Part shown: positions 11,322-22,985 of the stretch, one piece after another
How positions within the stretch are numbered: position 1 is the first letter of the stretch
Layout: each line of letters starts with the position of its first letter
Assembly: GCA_963853835.1 (NCBI GenBank)
Contig: OY970820.1
Span: forward strand, 51,580,407 to 51,644,406
Source: Calendula officinalis
Taxonomy: Eukaryota > Streptophyta > Magnoliopsida > Asterales > Asteraceae
Reading direction: 5' to 3'
Length of the DNA stretch: 64,000 nt
Notes under the pieces: model-generated
Databases searched by the model: none
What the model saw: only the letters and a program-made list of their open reading frames with translations
Told to the model about the DNA's origin: nothing
Position numbers and translations under genes: made by a program

Positions 11322-12973
11322 TCCTAAGTGATGTCAATTCAAACATGCAGACAAGAAGCAAATTTAATTCTTCATTAAATTCAAATGTTTGTAACATAAG
11401 TTTAGTATCTAATGAATGCATGTATGAATGTTTTCTGTCACAGGAAGAACCTAAGAAGATTCAACAAGCTATGAAAGACTCAAACTAGATCATAGCAATG
11501 CAAGAAGAACTTGTTCAATTCAAACTGCAAGCTGTATGGACTCTTGTACCTCTACCAAAAGGAAAAAGACCCATTGGCACAAGATGGATCTTCAGAAATA
11601 AGAAAGATGAAAGGGGTATAGTGATAAAAAACAAAGCAAGACTTGTAGCCCAAGGATACACACAAGAAGAAGGAATTGATTATGATGAAGTATATGCCCC
11701 TGTTGCCAGAATTGAAGCCATAAGAATATTTCTGGCATATGCTTCATATAAGAAATTCAAGGTATACCAAATGAATGTAAAAAGTGCATTCCTTTATGGG
11801 AAAATTGAAGAAGAAGTATATGTATGCCAACCCCCAGGTTTTGAAGATCCAGAACATGATGACTATGTGTACAAGCTAGACAAAGCTCTATATGGCCTAC
11901 ATCAGGCACCAAGAGCTTGGTATGACACATTGTCCTCATATTTACTGAAGAACAACTTTAAGAGAGGTGCCATTGACAAAACACTGTTCACAAGAAAGGT
12001 CAAAGATGATATACTACTGGTCCAAATATATGTAGATGATATCATCTTTGGATCAACAAATGATCAACTATGCAAAGAATTTGAAGAGCTAATGCAGATC
12101 AAGTTCAAGATGAGCTCAATGGGTCCAATGAATTTCTTTCTTGGACTCCAAATCAATCAAAGATCAGATGGTATCTTGATCACTCAATCTAAATATGTTA
12201 GAGACATTTTAGAGAAATTTGCAATGAAAGACAGCAAAAGTGCAAACACTCCAATGGAAACTCACAAACACCTACATCCTGATGTTGAGGGGGAGGATGT
12301 AGATGAACACCTTTACAGATCTATGATAGGTTCACTAATGTATTTAACTGCATCAAGACCTGACATTATATATAGTGTTTGTGTATGTGCCAGGTATCAA
12401 GCAAGACCTAAGGAATTACACTTGCAAACTGTCAAAAGAATTTTTAGATACTTGAAGGGAAAACCCTCCCTTGGTCTTTGGTATCCACATGCATCACCAT
12501 TTGAACTAGTAGCCTACACTGATAGTGACTATGGTGGTGAATGTCAAGATAGGAAATCTACTACTGGTGGATGTCAGTTCTTTGGATCAAGATTGGTGTC
12601 ATGACAATGCAAGAAACAAACCAATGTTTCAACATCAATTGCTGAAGCAGAATATGTAGCTGCATCTGCTTGCTGTGCTCAAGTACTATGGATTCAAAAT
12701 CAACTACTAGACTTTGGTATCTCTATCCTTAAAACTCCAATATTTATAGATAATCAAAGTGCTATCAGTATTGTAAATAATCCAGTAAAACACTCTAAAA
12801 CAAAACAGATTGAAATTAGATTCCATTTTATAAGAGATTGCAATGAAAAGAAATTAATTAAAGTAGAGAAAATTCATACTGATAATCAATTGGCAGATCT
12901 TTTTACAAAAGCATTTGATGTAGGAAGATTCAGCTTTTTGGTTAGCAGTATTGGAATGATTTTAATAAGTTAA
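11322..12973 (+). pseudogene. Copia pol: reverse transcriptase and RNase H part
   Basis: After a frame change near 11,310 the frame reads through SQEEPKKIQQAM to a TAG at 11,486-11,488, then runs from 11,498. RT blocks seen are GTRWIFRNKKDERG, KARLVAQGYTQEEGIDY, LYGLHQAPRAWY, the YVDDI box at about 12,031, and FFLGLQI. The first catalytic position in the NVKSAFLYG block is Asn where the family has Asp, so polymerase activity should be lost. A TGA at 12,602-12,604 replaces the Trp expected before QCKKQT. RNase H then continues (SIAEAEYVAAS, DNQSAISIVNNP, HTDNQLADLFTKAF) to TAA 12,971-12,973. Confidence 0.9.
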
Positions 12974-13470
12974 GTCTAAAAAGAAAATCATGTATAAAGT
13001 GTTTTGTACAATTTTATTTGTTTTACTACTGTTTATTTATTATTATTGATTGTATACTTCTACTATAATTTAATACTGATAGGGTTTCTCAGTAGAATTA
13101 GGTGAAGTATAAAAACAATGGTTACTACTGATGTTTCTACTACTGACACTTAGTTACTACTGGTAGACCGTTATCTGGAAAATACATAAATTACATTACT
13201 GACCCTCATGAAAGTAGCCGTTGGGTTATTATTCGAAGTATATTTTGGTCTTTTTGCAGGTTAAATCGAAAAATATAAATAGCAGACTGAGATTAGTTTA
13301 GCATTATCTTCTCCTCGATTCGATAAACCCTACGCTAAACCATAATCTCTGCAAAATCCGATCAAAACCCTGCATCAGTAACAACTCAATTCCTTTCACA
13401 AACTTGAAACTCTTGCCAAAACGACCACTCTCTCTGAAAGATTAATAACAAAAGATCAAAATTAATCCAA
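12974..13470 (+). other. Spacer between pol and extra ORF
   Basis: About 500 bp without an open frame. It contains TACTACTGAT/TACTACTGAC motifs at about 13,120-13,165. It may act as a leader or promoter for the extra ORF, or hold a splice acceptor for a sub-genomic RNA; none is provable here. Confidence 0.5.
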
Positions 13471-16286
13471 ATGGCAACCCTAAAATAACTCGAAATCAAA
13501 ATTGATCTTAAATTTTCCGAATTTCACAACATGTGTGCTTTCTTGAGAAATCCAGATGGAACAAAGGATTTTCGTCCCATTGTAATGTTCTTAAAGAACT
13601 CATATATCAAGTTTGCTCGCACCATTAATCCAAGAGCATATCAACAACACTTGGTTGATTTCTGGTCAAATGCTGAAAGAACTGAAGATTCAACCATGTC
13701 CGAAATCAAATCAACTGTGGATGGAAAGTCTATCATTATAACTGAACACACAATCAGACACCATCTTCAACTCAATGACGAGTCAGGTATGTTTTCTTTA
13801 CCAAAGGAGGATCTAGTTGAAGTTTTACAAAAAATGGGGTATGAAGGAAGATTAGATATTGTAACATTTCAAAAGGGTCTTCTTTCACCCCAATGGAAGT
13901 TTTTAGTTCATACTATTCAACACTGCATCTCTCCAAAAAGAAGCACTTGGAATGAGTTCAACAAGTCAATAGGTTCTGCTATTGTTTGTCTGAGCACAAG
14001 ACAAGTCTTCAATTTTTAAAATATGATTTTTGAAGGAATGCTTGGAAATTTATCATCCTCAAAATTTGTAATGTATCCAAGATTCCTAACTCATATAATA
14101 AATTGTGAATTACAAAATCTTTCAATTCCCAAAAACATTTTTGTTACACCAGAGCTAAACAAAAAGGTGTATGCAAATATGAGAAAAAGATTTAACTTTT
14201 CTGGTAAAGATACTCCATTATTTCCAAACATGATCTATGATTAACCCCCCACTGGAGAAGGTTCAAGTCACCCCATTGAACCCCAACCAACTCTACCACC
14301 AAATACAGCCCAAACAGAACCCATTCAGTGCACTCAATTAAATGAACCAACAGATGTCCTGAATGTGTCCCAGGTACATGAGATTAATCCCCAGAGTGCT
14401 ACTCTTCACTCTGAGGAACACCAGACCATAGCCAAACACATTTCTAAAACTTATAAAAGGAAGAGATTTTCCTTAAAGGACACCAGGGGACCAATTGAGT
14501 CAAACCCCAGACTCCAAGAGTTGTCCTCCAAGGAGGAGAGAGGGCATGAGGAAAGGGCTCTCACTACTGATGCCCCAAAGGTGGGTGCACAGGCTAGTGA
14601 GAACATAACTAGAACCCAGACCTCGGCAACTCTCAGTGATGAATCAGAATTTGAGGAGTTACTGAGACGACCCCGATGCCAAGAAACCACAAGGGGGGCA
14701 CTACTGCTTCTTCTAGGAAGAAGAGAGTGTCCAAACAACCCAATTTATCACCAAGAAGTGATAAGGGTAGAACTGACCAAACTGAATTGACGGATAGGAT
14801 GGAAAACCTTCAAACCAATGTACCAAATGAGCCCAATGATCCACCCAAATGGGCTGAGGGCAGTATTAAACAAACTAAATTGACGGATAGGAAGGAAAAC
14901 CTTAAAACCACTGTACAACATTGTCTGACTCTATTAAACAATCAAGGAAAAACCATGACCTACATGAAGCATTACATCAATACCTTAAACAGAAGACAGA
15001 AGAGGTTCGAGCTTAGGCTTCAAAAACAATCAAATTTGATCAGGAAACTACAAAGAAAAGTTGCTGATAGTGAGGCTCAACAAGTTGAGATCACTAAGGG
15101 GGAGAAAGATCAAATTCAAGAGATGATTGATCAATCAATAGCAGCAGCAACCCTTCTAAACTTAAAAGAGGTCCATGGTGAAACAGGTCAAAGTGTTGGT
15201 GAGATCCTGTATAAAGAAATGGAAAATCTGGATGTGGATGTATTTGTGTCTGCAAACCAATCACAAACTGCAGAACAAATAAACTCACCAGTTGCTACTG
15301 AAGTCATTGAGACTACTGATCCAATGGAAATTGAAGAAAACAAGAAGAGGTTGTTACTACTGACCCTATTGAAGGAAAAGAAACTCCAGTAGTAAATACA
15401 CAAGAAGAAAAGTTTATGGATACTACTGATGCCCTAGCAGTAGTAACGCCAATAGCAACCTCACCAGTAGTACATGAAGAACAACAAGTTCTGGTGTATG
15501 AACCTGAAAGTACACCAGTAGCAATCATACCAGTAGAAAGCACAGCAATCACACCAGTAGCAACCACCTTGGTTACTACTAAAGAAGAAGATGAAGAAAT
15601 TCCAGAGCTTCTTGAAAAAGAACAGTTCATAATTGTTACAAAACCTAAAGCACGAGAACAACCACTTGTCATACCTGACATTGATGACAATGTGAACTGG
15701 TATGAAGTTGATGAATGTGAACTTCCACCTCACCCCAAAATACTTCCAAAGAATAAAATTCATCTATTCTCTCCATCAATTGTGTTCACTACTGTTCTTG
15801 ATAATAAGTATACTCAACCTCCACTAGCAGCCTGTATTGGAAAAGGAAAAGAAAAGTTTGATGATGATTATCCAAACAGAGCCTTAGGTCACTACATGGT
15901 CAACAAAATGAACCATGTCAGACCTGCTAAACAAGATAAATGGAAGGTGAACAAGATAAGGTACTTGTGAAAAGTTGCTAAAACTTAAGCTCTTGAAGAC
16001 AAGAAAAAGGCTGAAAAGGAAAAATTAAACAATCCTGAAAATCAAGAAGCTGAAGTACAAATCCCACAAATAGAAGGAGTTATGGTAGAAGGTCAAAAAG
16101 CAGAATTTGAAAGACAAAGAAAGATTGAAGAAGAACACTTAAATTGTCTTGAAAACCTTGTAGCCGAATGTAAAAGAGAAAAGGCTGATCTACCAGATGA
16201 AATATTTGAACAGAAAAAGAAAATGGTTGACTTTTTGAAGTCAAAAGGACATAGTGCTAAATCTTTTGGTAGAATGAAGATGATTA
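13471..16286 (+). pseudogene. Extra ORF after pol, 5' part, function unknown
   Basis: Begins at ATG 13,471 (MATLK), with a stop at the sixth codon, then continues in the same frame (FSEFHNMCAFL). The first 260 codons form a compact domain: FHNMCAFL, IKFARTINPRAYQQHLVDFW, ITEHTIRHHLQL, GLLSPQWKFLVHTIQHCISPKRSTWNEF, MYPRFLTHIINCEL, GKDTPLFPNMI. From memory this matches the conserved domain of an accessory ORF common in Copia elements of composite plants; its function is not known to me. In-frame stops lie at 14,017-14,019 and 14,242-14,244; frame changes lie near 14,700 and 15,390. The rest is low-complexity, Thr/Val/Pro/Glu-rich, with coiled coil at about 14,980-15,160 and 16,080-16,250. It is cut at 16,286 by a nested LTR element and resumes in exact frame at 18,895. 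Confidence 0.75.
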
Positions 16287-16831
16287 TGTTAGGAATATTC
16301 TAGATAATATTCATTTAGATTTGATGTGTCAAAACTTGGAAACTACAAGGACCCAAATCGATGATATGGAATTCGATATTTGAATGAAGATTTAGAAGAT
16401 ATTGAAAAAGCTTAAAAGATTTAATTAACTAAGTCATGTATATCTTTATAGAATCAAAAAGATTTAGTTACTATTTTATGTCTATCCTTGTAAACCCTAG
16501 GTTTCTAGTATATAAAGAAACCTAGAGGCATAGAATTAGTCGTTCTTGAAACCCACGTTTTATCAAAAACGTGTATGTGTGTGTTCTTTAAGCCTCAAGG
16601 TCATAACTATGATCCTGTTAGAACATTAAAACCGTTCTACATATTTTATGTAGAATTGGGGCTTTTAGTAATCATTGTATAAATTGATAATGATGAAAAC
16701 CTTGTTTAACAATACAAATCTATTCGTTTAATTCCGCATTGTTTATGATTTGTATATGTTTATTCCAGATCAAGAACTAACTATTCTTGAGCCTAAAGAT
16801 CGATTTATATAGAGTTGTTCTAAACTCAGCA
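16287..16831 (+). repeat. 5' LTR of nested element
   Basis: 545 bp, TG...CA. A tataaag box (16,510-16,516) is followed by agaaacctagaggc; this may be the promoter. Confidence 0.93.
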
Positions 16832-17454
16832 AGTGGTATCAGAGCGAGGTGGCTCTAGATCTGGAACGAAACAAGGGTCTATGTTCGCTTGAAGATATTA
16901 CGATCAAAATCATCATCGTGAAAGGAATGTCCAGCGATCAAAGTGTGAAGATTTTATTCAAATACAATTTGAGGTAATATAAATTGTTTCTCCACTTACA
17001 AGCTCGTTAGAATAAACAATAAGTTGAAAGCATGTATTGGATTCCATATTTATGTCAACACAAGCATCCACTGCCTTAGTAAAAGAAACTCATTAGTTTT
17101 ATTTTTTTTAAAAATGAAGATAAATCTTTGTTTAATTAAATACAAGCTTGAAGCTCTTTAATTAAAGGAAACTCCAAATTATAATTTATATTGGGGTTGG
17201 TGAACATGGGAGGTGGCAAGTTGCCACGCCTCCAAAGAAAAATAAAAGAAAAGAGGCGAACAGAAGATGATTATCGCAAAGATACCAATTTAAACTCCTC
17301 ATGTGCGAACGGACGAATCTTTTGGGGGTTTTACTCATGGCAGGTTGTAGATATTTTACAAACACGCAAGTATTAATTTTACGCACGAATTGGCAGAGAC
17401 CGATTAGGAGAGAAGATTTCAGGGCAGCTTACATCAAATATTATTTTTTACTAT

Positions 17455-17690
17455 TGATCTTTTGCTGTTACTGTGTTATTACTGATCCAACATTACTACT
17501 GATCGTATCAATTACTACTGATCAGTAGTAGAAACATATACTGTAAATTTTTACTACTGATCAGTAGTAAATGAGGAAAGTAGATAAAATTCAACGTTAC
17601 TACTGATCCGGATTCTACAACGTTACTACTGATTGATCAGAATTTTGCTACTGATCCTCATGGGTACAAATTTAGTACTGATTTCTTCCT
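17455..17690. repeat. Cluster of TACTACTGAT motifs with perfect palindromes
   Basis: At least six TACTACTGAT-like copies in about 240 bp. Two are fused head to head into palindromes: an 18-bp one at 17,513-17,530 and TTACTACTGATCAGTAGTAA at 17,551-17,570. The same motif is spread through the host Copia element, including its LTRs. Confidence 0.9.
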
Positions 17691-18344
17691 CATAACCGAT
17701 ACATCATACTTTGGAAAACACGACACACACAATGCTCATTCCATACTACGGTTTATTGATAGTATCCGGTTTAATCACTAATTATTATTTATTCTCGATA
17801 AAAAGAGGATGAAAATAACTCGTGATATTAATGTGAAACGAATCACATTATTCACACACACAGGTTGAAGGCTTGAGGAAGATAAAGGAAGAAGGTTTAT
17901 TTGTTATATATTTGATCTTCATTAGTCAATTACAGAAGAAGATTTATTTTATTTTGTTTGAAGAAGAAGTGGAAAGTCTTACTACATAAGATGTTATGTA
18001 TTGATGTAACTGCAATTCAACAGAATCTTAATGAAAAGATCTGTTGAAGGCAAGAGTGTCCTTCATACAAGATATGATGTTGCTGATTACTTGATTTAGA
18101 CGGGATGTGATGCATAGTTTGAGTTTCTACTTCAACTTCAAATAGAAGATGATTTATTTTCAATGTAATTGATATAGCCTCGAAGACACAAGAATGATAG
18201 AACACTTTCAGGGGAAGAAAAAGTGTTGATCATTCAAGGGGAAGTTCAAGTTTCAGATTTGTATTTGATTATGTGAAAAAGGGGAAGAGACTTGAAGATT
18301 CCAAGCTAATTCTATAAGTTTTGTCAAATCAAAGAGGGGAAGAT

Positions 18345-18889
18345 TGTTAGGAATATTCTAGATAATATTCATTTAGATTTGATGTGTCAAAACTTGGAAA
18401 CTACAAGGACCTAAGTCGATGATATGGAATTCGATATTCGAATGAAGATTTAGAAGATATTGATAAAGCTTAAAAGATTTAATTAACTAAGTCATGTATA
18501 TCTTTATAGAATCAAAGAGATTTAGTTACTATTTTATGTCTATCCTTGTAAACCCTAGGTTTCTAGTATATAAAGAAACCTAGAGGCATAGAATTAGTCG
18601 TTTTTGAAACCCACGTTTTATAAAAAACGTGTATGTGTGTGTTCTTTAAGCCTCAAGGTCATAACTATGATCCTGTTAGAACATTAAAACCGTTCTACAT
18701 ATTTTATGTAGAATTGGGGCTTTTAGTAATCATTGTACAAATTGATAATGATGAAAACCTTGTTTAACAATACAAATCTATTCGTTTAATTCCGCATTGT
18801 TTATGATTTGTATATGTTTATTCCAGATCAAGAACTAACTATTCTTGAGCCTAAAGATCGATTTACATAGAGTTGTTCTAAACTCAGCA
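18345..18889 (+). repeat. 3' LTR of nested element
   Basis: 545 bp, preceded by the purine tract aaagaggggaagat. It matches the left copy except for about nine substitutions. Confidence 0.93.
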
Positions 18890-18894
18890 GATTA

Positions 18895-19712
18895 CAATAG
18901 TAGACGAATATTGTACTGCCAAAAAGAAAGAATTAGCTGAATTGGAAGTTGAAGTTGAAAAAGAAAAGGTATTAGTTGAAAAAGATTCCATGACAATACT
19001 CACTAGAATACCAACAACTGGAGAACCTTCAATACCTCTTGAGAAGAGAAAAAGAGATGAATATGAAACAGAACAAAGAAAGAAAAAGAAACAAAAAATA
19101 CAGGTATTTGATACTCCTGTTGCTCCTATTGAAGATAATCAAATCATAAATTGGAGGATGGTTGGTGATGCTATTGAAATCATTAGACAAGACAAATCAG
19201 TTCAAAGATTTACTGGTTGGAAACCATTAGTTATGTCTTGTAGTAGAGCTGATATCATTAAAGTCCTGATCATAGGCAAACCAAGAATGACCAAGAAGTC
19301 TTGGAAGAATTCAGGAGTTGGATACTTAACCAAAATGATAGATGCTGCATTTTATCCAGACCAATATCCTGAAATATTCTCAAACAAAGAAAACGTATAT
19401 GCTTGGAATGTGCTACCCACAGTGAATATGTATTTCTTTGAAAGATCAAGCAAGAATTGTGAACTGTACTTGTATGAAAAGGAATATCCTCATTCTGAAG
19501 AAACAATGTATCAGTTGTATACAAACACAATGATGAAACCCCATGATGCTGTAATATTTCATAACAAACTTAATTATTTTATCAGAAGAAACAACAAGTA
19601 TATCATTGCTCAAAGAAAGCTGCAAAATCAAAGAACACTTGAAGGCAGACAAAGAAGAGCTAAATTATTAGAAGAACAAACTAAGAAGAATGAAGAGCAA
19701 AAAGAAACTTGA
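18895..19712 (+). pseudogene. Extra ORF after pol, 3' part, function unknown
   Basis: Continues the frame broken at 16,286: the split codon is completed by 18,895-18,896 and reads on as IVDEYCTAKKKELAEL. It is open without a stop for about 272 codons to 19,712. A Glu/Lys coiled coil (about 18,920-18,990) is followed by a basic nuclear-signal-like stretch (EKRKRDE, RKKKKQK). A folded-looking part follows (INWRMVGDAIEIIRQD, FTGWKPLVMSCSRADIIK, NVLPTVNMYFFERS), then a second basic coiled coil to the end. I recognise no named domain. Confidence 0.7.
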
Positions 19713-19732
19713 TTAATTCAAATAGAATTAAT

Positions 19733-19748
19733 AAGTTTAGGGGGAGAT
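19733..19748 (+). other. Polypurine tract of the large Copia element
   Basis: agtttagggggagatt lies immediately before the 3' LTR; it is the expected plus-strand primer. Confidence 0.85.
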
Positions 19749-20255
19749 TGTTGGGATGTAAATCAAAGATATCATTCTATTATTGATGCTGCAGTTGGTA
19801 CTGATTCAAGCATAATTGAAGATTAGTACTGATGGGGCAGAACTGCGTTTACTACTGATGCTACTTATCTCAATTTACTACTAATGACAGCAAATACTAC
19901 TGATGTCTATTTTTGGTGCTGATCATATACGAGATTCTAGCATAGTTAGTTACGGAATGTATATCTTTATGTAATTCAATTGTAATCGAATCCTAGAATA
20001 ACTAGGTTAATATTTTATGCTTCAAGGACTAGTATATATAGTTCCTTATGAATTGTAAACATACGTGTGTATTGATCGATCAAATTAATATACATTGAAG
20101 CTTTTTGTGAATCACTGTGTTCTTATTTACATTCGTATTTATTAACAGTATTCATTGTTCTTAATCAATTAAACTATAAGTGTTGATCCGCTGCAACTTC
20201 TAATAGTTTGTAGATCTGTGATTAATTAATCCTTCTGGGTTAATCGATCCTGACA
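19749..20255 (+). repeat. 3' LTR of the large Copia element
   Basis: 507 bp, same length and ends as the left copy; 8 substitutions by hand count. Followed by target duplication taaga. Confidence 0.95.
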
Positions 20256-20260
20256 TAAGA

Positions 20261-21276
20261 TACCAGTATGAATGCCCGTTTATGGAATCTCCCTACTTGG
20301 AATCTTCATATACGACTATCAAACTTTCCAACAACCGTAGCTCATCGTGCGGTTCCCTTTGGAACAGTTGTTTTTTCTTTTGGTTTAGGTTGGGATGACT
20401 CACCGACTACTCACCATTTTTATCGAATTTATATATTGAAGTTGGTGTAATGTTTGTATCTTTTAGTGATTGCATGTCGCCAGTACAAGTGTTAACAAAA
20501 TGATGTCGTTTTTTAATTACTTGCAACACTGATAAAGAAAACTAACTTTTTTTTATCTATCTCGAAGACATGTCCTCAGGATATATTTCAGAAGCTAAGT
20601 AAATTATTTCATTTCCCGTCGAACATATCCTCACGACATGTCGTCAGTGTAGGTTTTGAACAAAATGAATATTGGTCAAACCTACGGTGAGACTTTTTAA
20701 ATGTGCATGCGGAATCTGTTAAAGTATATCTATTTTTTAAAGAGTAAATTTCACTAATCATCCTTATGGTATATATCAAATTTCACGATCGTCCTTTAAT
20801 TGCATAAATTACACTGGTAGTTCTTATTTTAATTTTTTTTTTTTTGCAACCGTGCTCCTTTTAAACGGGTCAACCTATTTAAATTATCATCAACCTAAGC
20901 CTAACTTATCTAATAAATAGATTAGTTGAGTTGACTGAAAACTACCCAAAATTTAATTGCATCAACCTTAATCTCTTTATTTTTCATATCATATCGAATT
21001 TCATATAGAAATTGCCGGCTTAGTTTTCACCCACAAGTAAATTTAATGTCTCAACTAAAGCAAAATAATTATGTAAACTTTTGATCATTTATCCTTAATA
21101 AAATAAAGTAATAGTTTTGCATGTGACATCATAATAGAGCGATGGAAATTTGAAAACTATTAAGAGGTTAAACATTTGTTAAGGTGGCCGACCACGAATT
21201 ATACCAAACCCCCACAACATTAAATTGTTAAAATATGATCGAAGACTTATTCATATTCTCTTATATATTATAGTAG
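20261..21276. other. Intergenic, no gene seen
   Basis: Old insertion site flank. The stretch from about 20,742 (agagtaaatttcactaatc) looks like one end of a non-autonomous DNA transposon, but I found no matching second end. Confidence 0.4.
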
Positions 21277-21285
21277 TATAATTTA

Positions 21286-22602
21286 GAGTAAATTACTGTT
21301 TTTGTCCCTGTGGTTTACCCGATTCTGTATTTTTGTCCCTATATTTTTTTTTCTGTTTTTTTGTCCCTGAACTATGCCAAATTCCCTTTTTTTTGTCCTT
21401 CCGTCCATTTTCCGCCGTTAACTGACCTCACATGCCAAACATGTGAGGGCATTTTGGTCATTTCACCAAATTACATATACACTATGCTATAAAACTTGTA
21501 CTTTTAAATTTACCTTCTTCTTCATTATCAACATGAAGAACATCATCAACCCACCTTCATCACCAAAATGATTAAACATAGGATGAGGTTTGATTCCATT
21601 GTCTTCAAAATTCTAGACAACTTAACCCTAAAAGAACGATCAGCCAATCGAGCTTTCCTCGACGAACATCTCTGCAATTTCCGTATTGATCCAGATCTAG
21701 ACACTCCTAATTGCTTCTGCGCTTCCTCATCAACAATCACACTCATCTTACTCATTTCCATCACCACAAACGGAGGAGCGACGCGTTACAGATGAAGCTT
21801 TTGGATGAACGTGTTACAGATTTCGAATTTGCTTTTGCAGATCCAAATCCAGATCTAGAACGTGTTACAGATTTCGAACGTGTTACAGCTTTTGGATGAA
21901 CGGAGGAGCGACGCGTTACAGATCCAGATCTAGAACGTGTTACAGATTTTGAATTTGCTTTTGCGTTAAGAGCGACGCTGGCCTTGACTACAAGTGCCGC
22001 CACACCTGCTTCGAACCTCCATCAATTTCTTCAAATCCGGTGGTGGAGGAGATTCATCAGGTACTTTTGTGGATGAAGATGGAGGCAATTTTGGAAAAGT
22101 TTAATTGTTCTACTGGACAAGATTAATTGATTGTCCTTTTTATTTTGTTTATTGAAGATTTTTTCATTCGTATGAATTGCCATCGTTTGAATGGAAAGTG
22201 ATGAATTGTTTTAATGGGAATTGATGAACTGCTTCCTTTTTTATGAATTGATTATTTCACCGTTAATTTCTTGTTTTTAGGGTTCTTCAATTTGGGGATG
22301 AAGCTTTTGGATGGAGAACATAAAATTAGTGGTTTTGTAAGGATTTTAAAGGATTAGGGTTCATAAATTTGGGGATTATGTTTTGTAGGATGAAGAACAC
22401 ATATGAAGAACATGAAGAAAGAGTGAAAAGACGAAAATACCCTCACTTTTTTAGCATTTCTCGTTAGTTAACTGTAGAAAATGGACGGAAGGACAAAAAA
22501 ACGGAATTTGGCATAGTTCAGGGACAAAAAAACCGAAAAAAAAGTATAGGGACAAAAACGCAGAATCGGGTAAACCACAGGGACAAAAACAGTAATTTAC
22601 TC
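21286..22602. mobile_element. Mutator-like element with long TIRs and 9-bp TSD
   Basis: TIRs of about 180 bp start gagtaaattactgtttttgt and end with its complement. Both carry the string of gtccctg/ggacaaaa blocks. Perfect 9-bp target duplications tataattta lie at 21,277-21,285 and 22,603-22,611; this length defines the Mutator group. The 1.3-kb body has no transposase. It includes a short internal repeat array (about 21,790-21,970) and an open stretch from 21,568 that may be captured host sequence (Pack-MULE style). Confidence 0.88.
21790..21975. repeat. Internal repeats of the Mutator-like element
   Basis: Repeated blocks of cgtgttacagatttcgaa, agatccagatctagaac and ggaggagcgacgcgttacag, two to four times each in shuffled order. 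It looks like local duplication inside a captured GC-richer fragment. Confidence 0.75.
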
Positions 22603-22985
22603 TATAATTTATCACCCAATTTAGTTTGATTTTACATGGTTTCAGTTAATTACTTATTTCTAATCTCCAATCTGCTTGAGAATAATATGTGATTCGTAAA
22701 ACCCCATACTAAACAAATGTATAATAAGTCATTTGTTGATTTAATAGTTTAATTTCTCATCAGTGTTGTAAAACTCGGTCTACCCGGCCGAGTACTCGCC
22801 GGGTAACCGCTACCTTGTGTTCTATTGAGTCGGGTTGGCCCTAACCGGTTAATTACTCGGTCAATGACAGTCAACAACGGTCAACGTTGGTGACAATCGG
22901 TTTAGGCCCAATTGGGTTTTAAAATTGTAAGTGAATAGAGCTATGTTACTTGCCCTGTGCTACTAATCTTATACATGTGGCATAA

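Larger units (their letters stand above)
16287..18889 (+). mobile_element. Nested coding-free LTR element (LARD/TRIM-like)
   Basis: A 2,603-bp element with 545-bp LTRs (TGTTAGG...CAGCA), PBS agtggtatcagagc at 16,832 and PPT aaagaggggaaga just before 18,345. Perfect target duplications gatta lie at 16,282-16,286 and 18,890-18,894. The 1.5-kb interior has no gag or pol. By hand count the LTRs differ at about 9 of 545 positions. It sits inside the extra ORF of the large Copia element; removing it and one gatta restores the frame exactly. Orientation is the same as its host. Confidence 0.93.
6429..20255 (+). mobile_element. Large Copia retrotransposon with extra ORF after pol
   Basis: Complete element with TG...CA LTRs of 507 bp each and perfect 5-bp target duplications taaga (6424-6428 and 20256-20260). 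Order: LTR, PBS, gag, protease, integrase, RT, RNase H, 0.5-kb spacer, long extra ORF, PPT, LTR. Integrase before RT makes it Copia. The extra ORF after pol and the large gag with zinc knuckles are Sirevirus-like traits. Length is 13.8 kb; without the nested 2.6-kb element (16,287-18,889) it is 11.2 kb, about twice a usual Copia. By hand count the LTRs differ at 8 of 507 positions (about 1.6%), so insertion is recent. The coding regions carry several stops and frameshifts, so this copy cannot be autonomous. Confidence 0.95.

Noticed and set aside
15313..15763. Minus-strand Ser/Thr-rich open frames
   Set aside because: They are antisense shadows of the Thr/Val/Pro-rich part of the extra ORF and its repeated motif.
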